Shown here: positions 31,190 to 41,441 of the stretch, one piece after another | Layout of the letters: each line of letters begins with the position of its first letter | Numbering within the stretch: position 1 is the first letter of the stretch | DNA from: Rhizobiaceae bacterium | Lineage (GTDB): Bacteria > Pseudomonadota > Alphaproteobacteria > Rhizobiales > Rhizobiaceae | Reading direction: 5' to 3' | NCBI GenBank assembly: GCA_028279875.1 | Contig: JANQMU010000042.1 | Span: forward strand, 1 to 64,000 | Length of the DNA stretch: 64,000 bases | Translations under genes and position numbers: made by a program | The notes under the pieces: model-generated | What the model saw: the letters and a program-made list of their open reading frames with translations, nothing else | What the model was told of the DNA's origin: nothing | The model's database searches: none

Positions 31190-32601
31190 AGATGCCGCAG
31201 AACATCGGCCTGGTGCATTTTGTCGGGATCGGCGGTATCGGCATGAGCGGCATTGCCGAGATGCTGCACAATCTCGGCCACCGCGTCCAGGGATCCGACA
31301 TTTCCGACAATGCCAATGTGCAGCGGCTGCGCGCCAAGGACATTCCGGTCCTGATCGGCCACAGGGGCGACAATCTCGGCGAAGCCGAAGTGGTCGTCGT
31401 CTCGACCGCCATTCGCCATGACAATCCGGAACTGCTGGCCGCCCGGGAGCGTAACATCCCGATCGTGCGCCGCGCCGAAATGCTGGCCGAACTGATGCGG
31501 TTCCGCAATTCCGTGGCGATCGGCGGGACCCATGGCAAGACCACCACCACCTCGATGGTGGCAACGCTCCTCGATGCCGGCGGGCTGGATCCGACTGTTA
31601 TCAATGGCGGGATCATCAACGCCTATGGCACCAATGCGCGCATGGGCGAGGGCGAGTGGATCGTGGTTGAGGCCGATGAATCGGACGGCTCCTTCCTGAA
31701 ACTGCCGGCCGACGTTGCCGTCGTCACCAATATCGATCCGGAGCATCTGGATTTCTACGAGACCTTCGACAATGTCCGCGATGCCTTCGCGCAGTTCGTC
31801 GAGAACGTTCCCTTTTACGGGTTCGGCGTGATGTGCCTCGACCATCCAGAGGTGCAGTCGCTGGTCAGCCGGATCGATGACCGGCGGGTCGTGACCTATG
31901 GCGAGAATCCGCAGGCCGATGTGCGCTATTCCAACCACCGCATGGATGGGGCGACATCGGTGTTCGATATCAGCATCCGCCGGCGAAAGACCGGAGACAT
32001 GATCGAGATCGCCGATCTGCGCCTGCCGATGCCCGGCCGCCACAACGTCGCCAATGCCACCGCGGCGATTGCGGTCGCCCATGAACTCGGCCTCGGACCG
32101 GACGCGATTTCCCGGGGCCTTGCGGCCTTCGGCGGCGTGAAGCGGCGCTTTACCCATGTGGGCTCCTGGCGCGGGGTCGATATCTTCGACGATTACGCCC
32201 ACCATCCGGTCGAGATAAAGGCGGTGCTTACCGCCGCGCGCGATGCCTGCCCGGGGCGGGTGATTGCCATCTCGCAACCGCATCGCTATACGCGCCTTCA
32301 CAGCCTGTTCGACGATTTCGCGGCCTGTTTCAACGAGGCCGACCTGGTTGCGATTGCCCCCGTCTTCGCCGCCGGCGAAGACCCGATCGACGGGGTGACG
32401 TCCGAAGAACTGGTGCGGCGCATGAAGGCGGCCGGGCACCGCGACGCGCGGGTGCTGGACGGTCCCGATGATCTGGCGCCGCTGGTTCTTTCGGAAGCGA
32501 AGGACGGTGACTTCGTGATCTGCATGGGCGCGGGCAGCATTACCGGCGGGGCGGCGGTGCTGCCGGACAATCTGAGATCACTCGACACGGAGGGGTCATG
32601 A
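31186..32601 (+). CDS. murC: UDP-N-acetylmuramate--L-alanine ligase MurC
   Basis: The 471-residue ligase adds L-alanine to UDP-MurNAc. It shows [19 protein letters not shown] at the N-terminus, ATP-binding [51 protein letters not shown], the KRRFTHVG segment and [14 protein letters not shown]. Normal length. It overlaps murG upstream and murB downstream by four bases each (ATGA), indicating translational coupling. Confidence 0.97.
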   Translation: MKMPQNIGLVHFVGIGGIGMSGIAEMLHNLGHRVQGSDISDNANVQRLRAKDIPVLIGHRGDNLGEAEVVVVSTAIRHDNPELLAARERNIPIVRRAEMLAELMRFRNSVAIGGTHGKTTTTSMVATLLDAGGLDPTVINGGIINAYGTNARMGEGEWIVVEADESDGSFLKLPADVAVVTNIDPEHLDFYETFDNVRDAFAQFVENVPFYGFGVMCLDHPEVQSLVSRIDDRRVVTYGENPQADVRYSNHRMDGATSVFDISIRRRKTGDMIEIADLRLPMPGRHNVANATAAIAVAHELGLGPDAISRGLAAFGGVKRRFTHVGSWRGVDIFDDYAHHPVEIKAVLTAARDACPGRVIAISQPHRYTRLHSLFDDFAACFNEADLVAIAPVFAAGEDPIDGVTSEELVRRMKAAGHRDARVLDGPDDLAPLVLSEAKDGDFVICMGAGSITGGAAVLPDNLRSLDTEGS

Positions 32602-33569
32602 GCGCGGCGGACGGAAAGGCCCTGCTGAACGAGTTGTCGACGGTCTTTGACGGCGTACGCGGCCGCGTGACGGCGGATGCGCCGCTGGACGGTGTCACCT
32701 GGTTTCGGGTCGGCGGACCGGCACAGATCCTGTTTCAGCCGGCCGACAGCGATGACCTTGCGGCGGTGTTGCGGTTACTGCCGCCGGAGGTCCCGGTCCT
32801 GGCGATGGGCATCGGCTCGAACCTGCTCATTCGCGACGGCGGCGTGCCGGGGCTGGTGGTGCGGCTCTCGGCCAAGGGCTTCGGACAGTGCGAGCCGATA
32901 TCCGAAATCCGCATCGAAGCGGGCGCGGCCTGTCCCGACAAGCGGCTGGCGGCGGCAGCCCATCAGGCAGGCATCGGCGGGTTTCATTTCTATCACGGCA
33001 TTCCCGGGGCCGTCGGCGGCGCACTGCGTATGAATGCCGGCGCCAACGGCACCGAGACATGCGAACGGGTCGTCGAGGTCCATGCGCTCGACCGCCAGGG
33101 CAATCGGCAGGTGCTCACCAATGCGCAGATGGGATATTCCTACCGGCACGCCAACGCGCCGGACGATCTGATCTTCACCCATGCGATCTTTGAGGGGTAT
33201 CGCGAAGGCCAGGATGTCATTCGCCGCGAGATGGAAGCGGTTCAGCTGCACCGCGAATCGGTGCAGCCCATCCGCGAGAAAACCGGCGGTTCGACCTTCA
33301 AGAACCCGCCCGGAACATCGGCCTGGAAGGAAATCGATGCCGCCGGATGCCGCGGCATGATGGTCGGCGGCGCCCAGATGTCGCCGATGCACTGCAATTT
33401 CATGATCAATACCGGGCCGGCGACGGCCTATGATCTGGAACTGCTGGGCGAAACCGTACGCGCCCGGGTGCTGGAACATTCCGGCATCCGGCTCGAATGG
33501 GAAATCAAACGGCTCGGCCGGTTTCGCGACGGGCAACTGGTGCAGGAATTCCTCGGCCGTTTATTGTAG
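32598..33569 (+). CDS. murB: UDP-N-acetylenolpyruvoylglucosamine reductase MurB
   Basis: The 323-residue FAD-dependent reductase completes UDP-MurNAc synthesis. Family blocks are [80 protein letters not shown] and the [20 protein letters not shown] segment containing the catalytic Ser; the late [17 protein letters not shown] is type I MurB-like. It ends the first uninterrupted run of the dcw cluster; ddl does not follow directly here, as four unrelated genes are interposed. Confidence 0.96.
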   Translation: MSAADGKALLNELSTVFDGVRGRVTADAPLDGVTWFRVGGPAQILFQPADSDDLAAVLRLLPPEVPVLAMGIGSNLLIRDGGVPGLVVRLSAKGFGQCEPISEIRIEAGAACPDKRLAAAAHQAGIGGFHFYHGIPGAVGGALRMNAGANGTETCERVVEVHALDRQGNRQVLTNAQMGYSYRHANAPDDLIFTHAIFEGYREGQDVIRREMEAVQLHRESVQPIREKTGGSTFKNPPGTSAWKEIDAAGCRGMMVGGAQMSPMHCNFMINTGPATAYDLELLGETVRARVLEHSGIRLEWEIKRLGRFRDGQLVQEFLGRLL

Positions 33570-33650
33570 CCGTCTCAGGTCATCACTCGGCAACGGAAAA
33601 TAAAGCCTGACGGGATAGAATTCTTGCCATTGCCATCGGACCGGTGGAAA

Positions 33651-34457
33651 ATGATGAGGATGTTTCGACAGGTTCTGTCCGTTGCCGTGCTTGCGACCGC
33701 GGTCTCGGTTGCCTGCACCTTCCTGCTGATGCGGCTGTTCTTTCCGGGCGGTCAGGGAATGGCGCTGGCGCTGGCGATCGCGACCATTGTCCCGGTGGCG
33801 GTGTCCGTTCCCACGACGTCGTATCTTTACCGGCAGCGCGAAAAGATCAATCGGCTGCATCGCGATCTTCAGGCCGCCCATGAGGAACTCAAGGGCCTGC
33901 ACGAGAAGGCGGAGCATCGGGCCTCCATCGATCAGATGACGGGTTTGCTCAACCGCGAGAGTTTCCTGACCAAAACGAAATTCCGGCGCCGCAAGGCCGA
34001 TGCGGGATTCCTGCTGATGATCGATGTCGACCATTTCAAGCAGATCAACGACACGCACGGGCACCAGGCCGGAGACAAGGCCCTGCTGCTGATCGTGTCG
34101 GTGCTGAGCAAACATATCCGGCGCAGCGACATTCTCGGCCGGCTGGGCGGCGAGGAATTCGCGCTGTTTCTGGCGGATCTTGAGCCGGAAAGGGCCTGGG
34201 AGATGGCCGAGGATATCCGGCGCGGCGTCGAGGCGATCGTTTTTCGACCTCGGGCGGGAGTCGCTCATCCGCTGACGGTCAGCATCGGCATCGCGCCGGC
34301 ACCACCGCGCGAGCGGATGTATGCGATCATGAATCACGCCGACGATTCGCTCTATGCGGCCAAGCGCTCGGGCCGCAACCGGGTCGCCTTTCGGCCCCGG
34401 CCAGATGGCGATGACGCTGAGACCGTGAATCAAGGCGGGCTCGCAAGGGTTTCATAA
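33651..34457 (+). CDS. Membrane-bound GGDEF diguanylate cyclase
   Basis: About 268 residues. Two N-terminal membrane helices (QVLSVAVLATAVSVACTFLL and ALAIATIVPVAVSVPTTSYL) lead through a short coiled coil (LHRDLQAAHEELKGLHEKAE) into a GGDEF domain: DQMTGLLNRESFL, LMIDVDHFKQINDTHGHQAG and the active-site GGEEF. The product-inhibition I-site RxxD (RRSD) lies five residues before GGEEF, as in feedback-controlled enzymes, so it should make cyclic di-GMP. ATG at 33651 is preceded by GGTGGAAA; an open extension to 33624 is less likely. It is 81 nt after murB, inside the dcw cluster, an unusual place for a cyclic di-GMP enzyme. Confidence 0.92.
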   Translation: MMRMFRQVLSVAVLATAVSVACTFLLMRLFFPGGQGMALALAIATIVPVAVSVPTTSYLYRQREKINRLHRDLQAAHEELKGLHEKAEHRASIDQMTGLLNRESFLTKTKFRRRKADAGFLLMIDVDHFKQINDTHGHQAGDKALLLIVSVLSKHIRRSDILGRLGGEEFALFLADLEPERAWEMAEDIRRGVEAIVFRPRAGVAHPLTVSIGIAPAPPRERMYAIMNHADDSLYAAKRSGRNRVAFRPRPDGDDAETVNQGGLARVS

Positions 34458-34532
34458 AACAGGGAAATTGGCGATGGGGTTTTGTCAGAACACTTGAGAG
34501 CAAGGCTGACGGCCTGGAAAGGAAATGCAGCA

Positions 34533-34811
34533 ATGCGTGCTGTCTTTTGCGTGATATTGGCTTTCGCCGCCGGTTGCCAGGCAAGCCTGCCCTTCGATCG
34601 GATGGATGCTGCGCAACAGGCAGCGCTGATCGAGAAATATCGCGGCGAATGCACGGCATTCGGGTTCAAGAAGGGCACCAACGCCTTTGCCAATTGCGTT
34701 CAGACAGCGGTTATCGAGCGGGACCGCGCCCTCAATCTGCGGCGTGCGGCGATGACCGCGACGATGCGGCCATGTGGGCCCGGCACGGGATTTTACGGTG
34801 GATGCCTTTGA
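34533..34811 (+). CDS. Small probable lipoprotein (92 aa)
   Basis: The product starts MRAVFCVILAFAAGC, a short signal with a lipobox-like AAGC, and continues FDRMDAAQQAALIEKYRGEC, then FGFKKGTNAFANCVQTAVIE and a Cys near the end. The block around YRGECTAFGFKKGTNAFANC is a recurring motif of small alphaproteobacterial lipoproteins of unknown function. AAAGGAAA precedes the ATG at 34533; the frame is open to 34482 without support. It lies between the diguanylate cyclase and the DUF3096 gene. Confidence 0.75.
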   Translation: MRAVFCVILAFAAGCQASLPFDRMDAAQQAALIEKYRGECTAFGFKKGTNAFANCVQTAVIERDRALNLRRAAMTATMRPCGPGTGFYGGCL

Positions 34812-34892
34812 GGAGACGCATTGCATTCACGGAATGTTGATGGAAGAATCCGGCGTATTGTGCACGCAGACCGATTCGAAGGGGGAACCCCA

Positions 34893-35051
34893 ATGGAAAT
34901 CAATGTCGTGACCATACAGCCGCTGATCGCCCTGATTGCCGGCATTCTGATCCTGATTGTTCCGCGCCTGCTGAATTATGTCGTGGCGTTCTATCTCATC
35001 CTGTTCGGCGTTCTCGGCCTCTGGCCAAACCTGTTCGCCGGCGGCGGCTAA
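34893..35051 (+). CDS. DUF3096-like small membrane protein (52 aa)
   Basis: The 52-residue product MEINVVTIQPLIALIAGILI continues with LIVPRLLNYVVAFYLILFGV and ends near LWPNLFAGGG: two hydrophobic helices separated by PRLLNY, the pattern of the DUF3096 family of unknown function. GGGGGAACCC provides a ribosome binding site. An open extension to 34821 is probably untranslated. Confidence 0.8.
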   Translation: MEINVVTIQPLIALIAGILILIVPRLLNYVVAFYLILFGVLGLWPNLFAGGG

Positions 35052-35189
35052 AACCAGCCGTCACCTGACCGCAATGTCCGGTTGGCCCGCCCGCCGGTTG
35101 GGGGTCGGCGGCGGAGTGGTGCGCCTTGACTCGCGCCAAAGTTGACCAGACACTGATGGCCTCGGACGCGGGACGGATTGGGGCCAAGC

Positions 35190-35795
35190 ATGAAGGGCCG
35201 GGTCAGAAAGGCCGGCAATGCGCGTGGGCGGCTGATATCGGCCACAGCCAGAAACCGCAAAGGATACTACTTGTCCGTCTGGCGGCGATGGCTGACCGGC
35301 CGAGCCGGCCGGGTCTTGGCGGCGCTGGTGGTGGCCGCCGCCGCGGCCTGGGGTCTCGGCCGGGACATGCCGTTATTCATGGCGCTGCCGCGCAATCCGA
35401 TTGCGATCGATTTTGTCGATGCGCATTTTCGGCATGAGAGGCGCGCGATCTCCTCTTCCGACAACCGGCTGCGGGATGTGTCGACATTCATCTTGATCAT
35501 TGACGTTCGCAACGACACCAATCATCAAATCACCGCCCAATCGGCCGACTTCTATGACAAATCCGGATATTTTCTCTTCAGCTGCGCCATCGCCGGCAAG
35601 GAGCCGGTGATTGCACAAAGGTCGGCCGCCAAACAGCGATGCGTGGCGCATGGCGGATTGGCGCAGGCCAAGGTCGAAGCCCTGCTGAAACGGATTTGTG
35701 AAATCGACCTCAACGTTGCCGGGGATCCGACGGGCAGAAAGCAGCATCCGGTGCCCTGGCCGAGGGCGCAGGCGTGCCATGGGAGTGCATTGTGA
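35190..35795 (+). CDS. Hypothetical membrane-anchored protein (201 aa)
   Basis: I do not recognise this protein. It has a very basic N-terminus (about 35 residues), one membrane helix (RVLAALVVAAAAAWGLGRD) and a predicted periplasmic domain that resembles a beta-sandwich fold: STFILIIDVRNDTNHQITAQ, then SADFYDKSGYFLFSCAIAGK, with several cysteines. The tail is Pro/Arg-rich. GGGG precedes the ATG at 35190. It lies between the DUF3096 gene and ddl. Codon usage looks like the neighbours, so I believe it is a gene, but this rests on its length and composition. Confidence 0.55.
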   Translation: MKGRVRKAGNARGRLISATARNRKGYYLSVWRRWLTGRAGRVLAALVVAAAAAWGLGRDMPLFMALPRNPIAIDFVDAHFRHERRAISSSDNRLRDVSTFILIIDVRNDTNHQITAQSADFYDKSGYFLFSCAIAGKEPVIAQRSAAKQRCVAHGGLAQAKVEALLKRICEIDLNVAGDPTGRKQHPVPWPRAQACHGSAL

Positions 35796-36116
35796 CCGGA
35801 TCGGATCATTGGACAGTGCACAATAGTCAGTTCAGGGTACTGCGCCAGAATAGCTTCCGCTTTACGCCTGTTGTGGGCAAAGGGATGGAAGGATCAACAT
35901 CCCGTTGCCCGACAGCCAAAATCACGTGAATTCGCCACGCTACTCCAGCCCGGCGCCAGCCCGATGGTTCACAATTCATGTCAAAATGGTTGCAGTCGCT
36001 GCAACTCTCTGATTCTACTGGTCTTAGTGTCTCCGTATTTTGATTCGTTACTGGTCCTGCAGGGGCGTTGCGGGACACGCGCCTTCAAGGCAGCGGTCAG
36101 AGACGGAAGGGTGAAG
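35796..36116. other. Intergenic region before ddl, about 320 bp
   Basis: AT-richer than its surroundings with no supported gene. A small perfect hairpin (GTTGCAG 35989-35995, CTGCAAC 35999-36005) lies in the middle. The region probably holds the promoter for ddl and the rest of the division genes, since it is the first gap over 200 bp since rnpB on this strand. No convincing CtrA box is seen here. Confidence 0.4.
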
Positions 36117-37046
36117 ATGGGAAAGAAACAGCATGTTGCGGTGCTGATGGGCGGGCTGTCGTCGGAACGGCCGGTCAGCCTGTCTTCGGGCGAGGCGTGC
36201 GCGGCGGCGCTTGAAGGCGAGGGTTACCGGGTGACCCGCGTCGATGTCGGACGTGACATTGCCGCGGTCCTGGCGGATCTGAAGCCGGATGTCGCCTTCA
36301 ACGCGCTGCACGGGCCGCTCGGCGAAGACGGCGCCATTCAGGGCATTCTGGAATATCTGAGCATTCCCTATACCCACTCGGGCGTGACCGCCTCGGCGCT
36401 TGCCATGGACAAGCAATATGCCAAGACGATCGCCGCCGCCGCCGGCATCCCGGTGGCCGAGGAACTGGTCGTCATCCGCCACGAGATCGTGGCCGAGCAT
36501 CCGATGGAGCCGCCCTATGTGGTCAAGCCGGTGACCGAGGGCTCGAGTTTCGGCGTCATCATCGTCATGGAAGACCAGTCCCATCCGCCGCAGATCCTCG
36601 GTTCGCATGAGTGGCCCTACAGCGACCGGGTGATGGTCGAGCGCTTCATTCACGGCCGTGAACTGACCTGCGCCGTCATGGGCGACGAGGTCCTCGGGGT
36701 GACGGAAATCATCCCCGTGGGTTCGGCATTCTACGATTATGAATCAAAATATATTAAAGGTGGCTCAAAACACGAATTCCCGGCGAAAATTTTACCAAAT
36801 ATTTACCAAAAAGTTCAGAAACTGTCGCTCAAGGCGCATCAAGCTCTCGGGTGTCGCGGCGTAAGCCGTTCCGATTTTCGTTATGACGACCGTTTTTCCG
36901 ATGACGGCGAGGTCGTCTGGCTGGAAATCAATACGCAGCCGGGCATGACACCCACATCCCTGGTGCCCGAACTCGCGCAGCTTGCCGGCTATGATTTCGG
37001 CGCGCTGATGACCTGGATGGTGGAGGACGCGTCTTGCATGCGTTGA
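36117..37046 (+). CDS. ddl: D-alanine--D-alanine ligase
   Basis: The 309-residue ATP-grasp enzyme makes the D-Ala-D-Ala dipeptide used by MurF. Visible motifs are [79 protein letters not shown] and [20 protein letters not shown]. The ATG at 36117 is preceded by GGAAGGG; the frame is open to 35871 but carries no domain. Near codons 210-240 the DNA becomes conspicuously AT-rich with rare codons while the protein stays conserved. It overlaps ftsQ by 13 nt. Confidence 0.96.
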   Translation: MGKKQHVAVLMGGLSSERPVSLSSGEACAAALEGEGYRVTRVDVGRDIAAVLADLKPDVAFNALHGPLGEDGAIQGILEYLSIPYTHSGVTASALAMDKQYAKTIAAAAGIPVAEELVVIRHEIVAEHPMEPPYVVKPVTEGSSFGVIIVMEDQSHPPQILGSHEWPYSDRVMVERFIHGRELTCAVMGDEVLGVTEIIPVGSAFYDYESKYIKGGSKHEFPAKILPNIYQKVQKLSLKAHQALGCRGVSRSDFRYDDRFSDDGEVVWLEINTQPGMTPTSLVPELAQLAGYDFGALMTWMVEDASCMR

Positions 37047-37969
37047 AAAACAAGTGGCTTGGCAATCGGTTCGGTGCTGGCGATCGCCCATTGGGTGATC
37101 CGGCGGATCCGGGCGTGGTGCTGCCGCGTGTTTTGCGCCGTCCGACACGGTTCATGACGGCGCTGGTCGAGGGGCGGATCGTCATCCCGCGCCACACGGG
37201 TGCGGCGGCGGCGCTGGCGCTGTTTGCCGCGACGGGTCTCTATGGCGTTTTCGTCGGTGGACATTTCAGGGCGCTGATGGAGGTGACGACCGCATCGGTC
37301 GGCTTTGCCGTCGAACGGGTCGATGTGGCCGGCAATCTGGAAACGTCGCCGATCGACATCGTCCAGCAACTCGGCCTCGATGGCGGCACCTCGGTGATCA
37401 CCATGGATGTCGACGTCGCCAGGACGGCGATCCGGTCACTTCCCTGGGTCGCCGATGCGCAGGTCCGCAAAATCTATCCGGACGTCATCAATGTCAAACT
37501 GTCGGAGCGGCGCGCCTTCGCGATCTGGCAACATGGCCGCGAATTGTCGCTGATCGACCGGGACGGCGGTGTGATTGCGCCCTTTGACGACGGCAAATTC
37601 GCGGCGCTGCCGCTGTTTGTCGGCCTGGGCGCGGACACCCATGCCGCAGAATTCGGCAGGTTGCTCGAGGGCTGGCCGGACCTGAAAGAGCGCGTCAGGG
37701 CCAGCATCCGCGTCGCCGACCGCCGCTGGGACATTCGTCTCGACAATGGCGTCACCGTCAACCTGCCGGAAAAGAATGCCGGCGCAGCGCTTGCAAAATT
37801 ACAGAAAATCCAATCGGAACAGGCCCTTCTGGAACGCGATATCGAAACGGTCGATCTGCGCCTTGACGACCGTATCACCGTGGGGCTGACCGAACGGGCG
37901 GCGCTGCGCCGCGCCGACGCCATCGAAGAACGGGCCCGCATGCTCAAGAAGCGGGGACGCAGTTCATGA
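37034..37969 (+). CDS. ftsQ: Cell division protein FtsQ
   Basis: The 311-residue bitopic protein links FtsL/FtsB to the rest of the divisome. After a cytoplasmic N-terminus of about 55 residues comes one membrane helix ([20 protein letters not shown]), then the POTRA domain ([40 protein letters not shown]) and FtsQ beta domain ([15 protein letters not shown] and [18 protein letters not shown]). The TTG at 37034 overlaps the end of ddl by 13 nt and is preceded by GGAGG seven bases upstream, inside ddl. The stop overlaps the ftsA ATG. Confidence 0.94.
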   Translation: MHALKNKWLGNRFGAGDRPLGDPADPGVVLPRVLRRPTRFMTALVEGRIVIPRHTGAAAALALFAATGLYGVFVGGHFRALMEVTTASVGFAVERVDVAGNLETSPIDIVQQLGLDGGTSVITMDVDVARTAIRSLPWVADAQVRKIYPDVINVKLSERRAFAIWQHGRELSLIDRDGGVIAPFDDGKFAALPLFVGLGADTHAAEFGRLLEGWPDLKERVRASIRVADRRWDIRLDNGVTVNLPEKNAGAALAKLQKIQSEQALLERDIETVDLRLDDRITVGLTERAALRRADAIEERARMLKKRGRSS

Positions 37970-39297
37970 GCGTGTTTCGCCCGGCATCGTTCACCGTACC
38001 GCATATGCGGGGACTCCCCGCCAAACGGTCGAGTGTCGTGACGGTTCTCGATATCGGCTCCACCAAGGTGGTCTGCCTGATCGGCCGGCTGGTGCCGCGG
38101 GAGGAAAGCCGCCTGCTGCCCGGACGCACCCATGATGTCGAGATCATCGGTGTCGGCCATCACAAGTCGCGCGGCATCAAGGCCGGCGTCATCGCCGATC
38201 TCGATGCGGTGGAAAGTTCGGTGCGCCTGGCGGTGCACACGGCCGAAAAACGCGCCGGCGTGACTGTCGAATCGCTGATCGTCAACGTCTCGGCGGGCCG
38301 GCTGCAGAGCGAAACCTACTCCGCGGCCATTGATCTCGGCGGCCATGAGGTCGAACGATCGGACCTGAAAAAGGTGCTGGCATCGGCAGCCGGCCAGATC
38401 AATGCCTCCGATCGCGCCATCCTGCATTCGCTGCCGATCGGCTTCAGCCTCGACGGCGAACGCGCCGTCCGCGATCCGCTGGGCATGTATGGGCACCATC
38501 TGGGGGTTGGCATGCATGTCGTGACGGCCGAACAGGCGCCGATGCGCAATCTTGAACTGTGCGTCAACCGGGCGCATCTGACCGTCGAAGCGATGGTGGC
38601 TACCCCCTATGCGAGCGGGCTGTCGGCGCTGGTGGACGATGAGGCCGAGATCGGCTGCGCCTGTATCGACATGGGTGGCGGCACCACGACGATTTCCGTC
38701 TTCACCGAGGGCCGGATGGTCCATGCCGACGCCATCGCGCTTGGCGGACATCACGTCACGATGGATCTGGCACGCGGCCTGTCGACCCGGCTGGAAGATG
38801 CCGAACGGCTGAAGGTGGTGCACGGCTCGGCCCTGCCGATGACCGGCGATGACAGCGACACCGTTTCGGTGCCGCCGATCGGCGACACAGAAAACGACCT
38901 GCCGGTGCAGATGCCCAAGACCCTGCTGTCGCGCATCGTGCGGGCCCGCGTGGAAGAAACGCTGGAAATGATTCGCGACCGCATTCAGCGCTCCGGTTTC
39001 GCGCCGGTGGTCGGCCGTCGGATCGTGCTGACGGGCGGCGCCAGCCAATTGACCGGGATTTCCGATGCAGCGCGCCGGATCCTGGCCCGCAATGTGCGGA
39101 TCGGACGGCCGCTGGGCGTGGCCGGACTGCCGGCGGCGGCCAAGGGCCCGGCTTTTTCCACCGCGATCGGCCTGATGATCTATCCGCAGATCGCCTCGCT
39201 GGAGAGCCGCGGCGCGGAGCGGGCCGGGCGATATCGAATGGCCGTGACCGGCGGGCGCTTCGCGCGCGTCGGACAATGGCTGAAAGAGAGTTTTTGA
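37966..39297 (+). CDS. ftsA: Cell division protein FtsA
   Basis: The 443-residue actin-fold protein tethers FtsZ to the membrane. Nucleotide-binding segments are VLDIGSTKVVCLIGRLVPRE, CIDMGGGTTTISVFTEGRMV and VLTGGASQLTGISDAAR; the 1C subdomain lies around LIVNVSAGRLQSETYSAAID. The C-terminus FARVGQWLKESF forms the amphipathic membrane-targeting helix. It overlaps ftsQ by four bases. ftsZ starts 58 nt after its stop. Confidence 0.96.
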   Translation: MSVFRPASFTVPHMRGLPAKRSSVVTVLDIGSTKVVCLIGRLVPREESRLLPGRTHDVEIIGVGHHKSRGIKAGVIADLDAVESSVRLAVHTAEKRAGVTVESLIVNVSAGRLQSETYSAAIDLGGHEVERSDLKKVLASAAGQINASDRAILHSLPIGFSLDGERAVRDPLGMYGHHLGVGMHVVTAEQAPMRNLELCVNRAHLTVEAMVATPYASGLSALVDDEAEIGCACIDMGGGTTTISVFTEGRMVHADAIALGGHHVTMDLARGLSTRLEDAERLKVVHGSALPMTGDDSDTVSVPPIGDTENDLPVQMPKTLLSRIVRARVEETLEMIRDRIQRSGFAPVVGRRIVLTGGASQLTGISDAARRILARNVRIGRPLGVAGLPAAAKGPAFSTAIGLMIYPQIASLESRGAERAGRYRMAVTGGRFARVGQWLKESF

Positions 39298-39355
39298 GAT
39301 TTGAAATTGGCCGGTGTGGCGTTGCGGCCGAGTGTTGAAAAGGGAACGAGGTGCC

Positions 39356-41101
39356 ATGACTATCAATCTGCAGAAGCCGGACATTACCGAGCTTAAGCCG
39401 CGCATTACCGTCTTCGGTGTGGGCGGCGGCGGCGGCAACGCCGTCAACAATATGATCAATGCTGGGCTGCAGGGGGTCGACTTCGTGGTCGCCAACACCG
39501 ATGCGCAAGCCCTGACCATGACCAAGGCCGACCGGGTCATCCAGATGGGTGTCGCGGTGACCGAGGGGCTGGGCGCCGGATCGCAGCCGGAGGTCGGCTG
39601 TGCCGCGGCGCGCGAGTGCATTGACGAGATCAACGACCATCTGAACGGCACGCATATGTGTTTCGTGACGGCCGGCATGGGCGGCGGAACCGGAACCGGC
39701 GCGGCGCCTGTCGTCGCACAGGCGGCACGCGATCTCGGAATCCTGACCGTCGGTGTTGTCACCAAGCCGTTCCATTTCGAGGGCCAGCGCAGAATGCGGC
39801 TTGCCGATGAGGGGATTCTGGAACTGCAGAACTGCGTCGATACGCTGATCGTCATTCCCAACCAGAACCTGTTCCGGATCGCCAATGACAAGACGACCTT
39901 CGCCGACGCCTTCGGTATGGCCGACCAGGTGCTCTATTCGGGTGTCGCCTGCATCACCGACCTGATGGTCAAGGAAGGCCTGATCAATCTCGACTTCGCC
40001 GATGTGCGTTCGGTGATGCGCGAGATGGGCCGGGCGATGATGGGCACCGGTGAGGGCGCCGGCGACGGACGCGCCATGGCGGCGGCCGAGGCGGCGATCT
40101 CCAATCCGCTGCTCGACGAGACCTCGATGCGTGGCGCCGAGGGCCTGCTGATTTCCATCACCGGCGGCCGCGACATGACCCTGTTCGAGGTGGACGAGGC
40201 GGCGACTCGCATCCGCGAGGAAGTCGATACGGACGCCAACATCATCCTGGGTGCGACCTTCGATGAGGATCTGGAGGGTCTGATCCGCGTCTCTGTCGTG
40301 GCAACGGGCATCGATCGCGACAATCAGGATCTTGCCGGCGACAGCGCTCAGCCGGCTGCGCGGCCGGTGACTCGCGCGGCGCTGGCGGCGGCCGCCGCAC
40401 CTGATCCCGTGGAGAACACCATCAAGCTTGCCGAAGCCGAACTGGAACAGGAACTGACGATCGCAACGCAGGCGGCACCGGCCGAAACGGCACCGGCTGC
40501 CGAGGAGTTCCGGCCGCAGAGTCGTCTCTTCGCGCAGCCCGAGCCGCCAAAGGTGCCGTTGCAGAGCCGCGCCAACCCGCAACCCGCTGCCGAATCACCT
40601 CAGCCGGCGACTCAGCAGCCCGCCGCGCCACAATCCGCCGCACCGCAGCCGCAGGTCGCACAGCAGCCCGCCGCTCCCGCGCAGACGGCACCCCAGCCGG
40701 CGGCGCCTGCACCGGCAGCAACGCAACCGGCTGCGCCACAGCCGCGGGCGGCACAGGCCAGTGCACCCAAAATGCCGCGGATCGAAGACTTTCCGCCCGT
40801 TGTCCAGGCTGAAGCCGAGCAGCGTCACAGATCCGCCGATCCCGGCGGCGTCGATGAGCGTGGTCCGATGGGATTGCTGAAGCGCATTTCCAGCAGTCTC
40901 GGCCGGCGCGAGGATGAGGACGGAACGGAGCTGCCCAGCAAGCCGGCACCGGCGCGCCGGCAATTGTCGGCCGAAGCCAGTCTCTATGCGCCGAAGCAGG
41001 GCAATCTGGACAATCAGGGCCGCGCCCAGCCGGCACCGGCGCAGAGTAGCGAAGACGAGCAGCTCGAAATTCCTGCATTCCTGCGCCGTCAGGCCATGTA
41101 G
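39356..41101 (+). CDS. ftsZ: Cell division protein FtsZ
   Basis: The 581-residue tubulin homologue forms the cytokinetic ring. The GTPase domain (residues 1 to about 320) has [15 protein letters not shown], the tubulin signature GGGTGTG (109-115), and [11 protein letters not shown] in the T7 loop region. A long unstructured linker (about 320-560) is rich in Ala, Pro and Gln. The conserved C-terminal peptide for FtsA binding is at the end ([16 protein letters not shown]). Long linkers of this type are typical of Hyphomicrobiales FtsZ1. The start is the ATG at 39356, preceded by GAGG; an upstream open stretch to 39314 lacks conservation. Confidence 0.97.
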   Translation: MTINLQKPDITELKPRITVFGVGGGGGNAVNNMINAGLQGVDFVVANTDAQALTMTKADRVIQMGVAVTEGLGAGSQPEVGCAAARECIDEINDHLNGTHMCFVTAGMGGGTGTGAAPVVAQAARDLGILTVGVVTKPFHFEGQRRMRLADEGILELQNCVDTLIVIPNQNLFRIANDKTTFADAFGMADQVLYSGVACITDLMVKEGLINLDFADVRSVMREMGRAMMGTGEGAGDGRAMAAAEAAISNPLLDETSMRGAEGLLISITGGRDMTLFEVDEAATRIREEVDTDANIILGATFDEDLEGLIRVSVVATGIDRDNQDLAGDSAQPAARPVTRAALAAAAAPDPVENTIKLAEAELEQELTIATQAAPAETAPAAEEFRPQSRLFAQPEPPKVPLQSRANPQPAAESPQPATQQPAAPQSAAPQPQVAQQPAAPAQTAPQPAAPAPAATQPAAPQPRAAQASAPKMPRIEDFPPVVQAEAEQRHRSADPGGVDERGPMGLLKRISSSLGRREDEDGTELPSKPAPARRQLSAEASLYAPKQGNLDNQGRAQPAPAQSSEDEQLEIPAFLRRQAM

Positions 41102-41138
41102 AGGGGGTTTCCGGACGTCTTGCCGCACAGCCGAATAT

Positions 41139-41171
41139 CGGGCCGATTCCTGCTGAATCGGCCCGGTTTTT
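41139..41171 (+). terminator. Rho-independent terminator after ftsZ
   Basis: A perfect 11-bp stem (CGGGCCGATTC 41139-41149 with GAATCGGCCCG 41155-41165), a 5-base loop and a TTTTT run. It ends the division transcript 70 nt after the ftsZ stop, separating it from lpxC. Confidence 0.93.
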
Positions 41172-41198
41172 CCGGTGCGTGATTTCAGGCCCGTTGCA

Positions 41199-41213
41199 TT
41201 AACCGGCCGTTAA
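41199..41213 (+). promoter_or_regulatory. CtrA-type box upstream of lpxC
   Basis: An exact TTAA-N7-TTAA match (TTAACCGGCCGTTAA) lies 28 nt after the ftsZ terminator and 229 nt before lpxC. Since the division transcript ends upstream, the site would control lpxC and genes after it. Binding is inferred from the consensus. Confidence 0.6.
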
Positions 41214-41441
41214 CAATCGTTACAATCGATAAGCCTTTGAAAATGAAAGATTAATCAATCGTAACATTCCGTAAAAAACCGTGATTTGGTTTGTTATTCC
41301 GAGCCACGTATCCTCCGTGAGTGGGGATTTGGTCGGGACAAAAGGCTATCCGAAATTGTTGAAATTGTACGTGATTTTACAGTCGCGCCCAATTGTGTCG
41401 AAATTTCGGTCGGCCTGGACTAAAGGTATCAGGCTTGATTG

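Larger units (their letters stand above)
41102..41441. other. Intergenic region ftsZ-lpxC
   Basis: This AT-rich 340-bp gap holds the ftsZ terminator, an exact CtrA-type box at 41199-41213, additional GTTAC-like half sites and presumably the lpxC promoter in the AT-rich stretch 41220-41400. No open frame of note is present. Confidence 0.7.

Noticed and set aside
37474..39891. 805-codon open frame antisense to ftsQ, ftsA and ftsZ
   Set aside because: Covers three certain genes on the other strand; composition is that of a shadow frame in GC-rich DNA.
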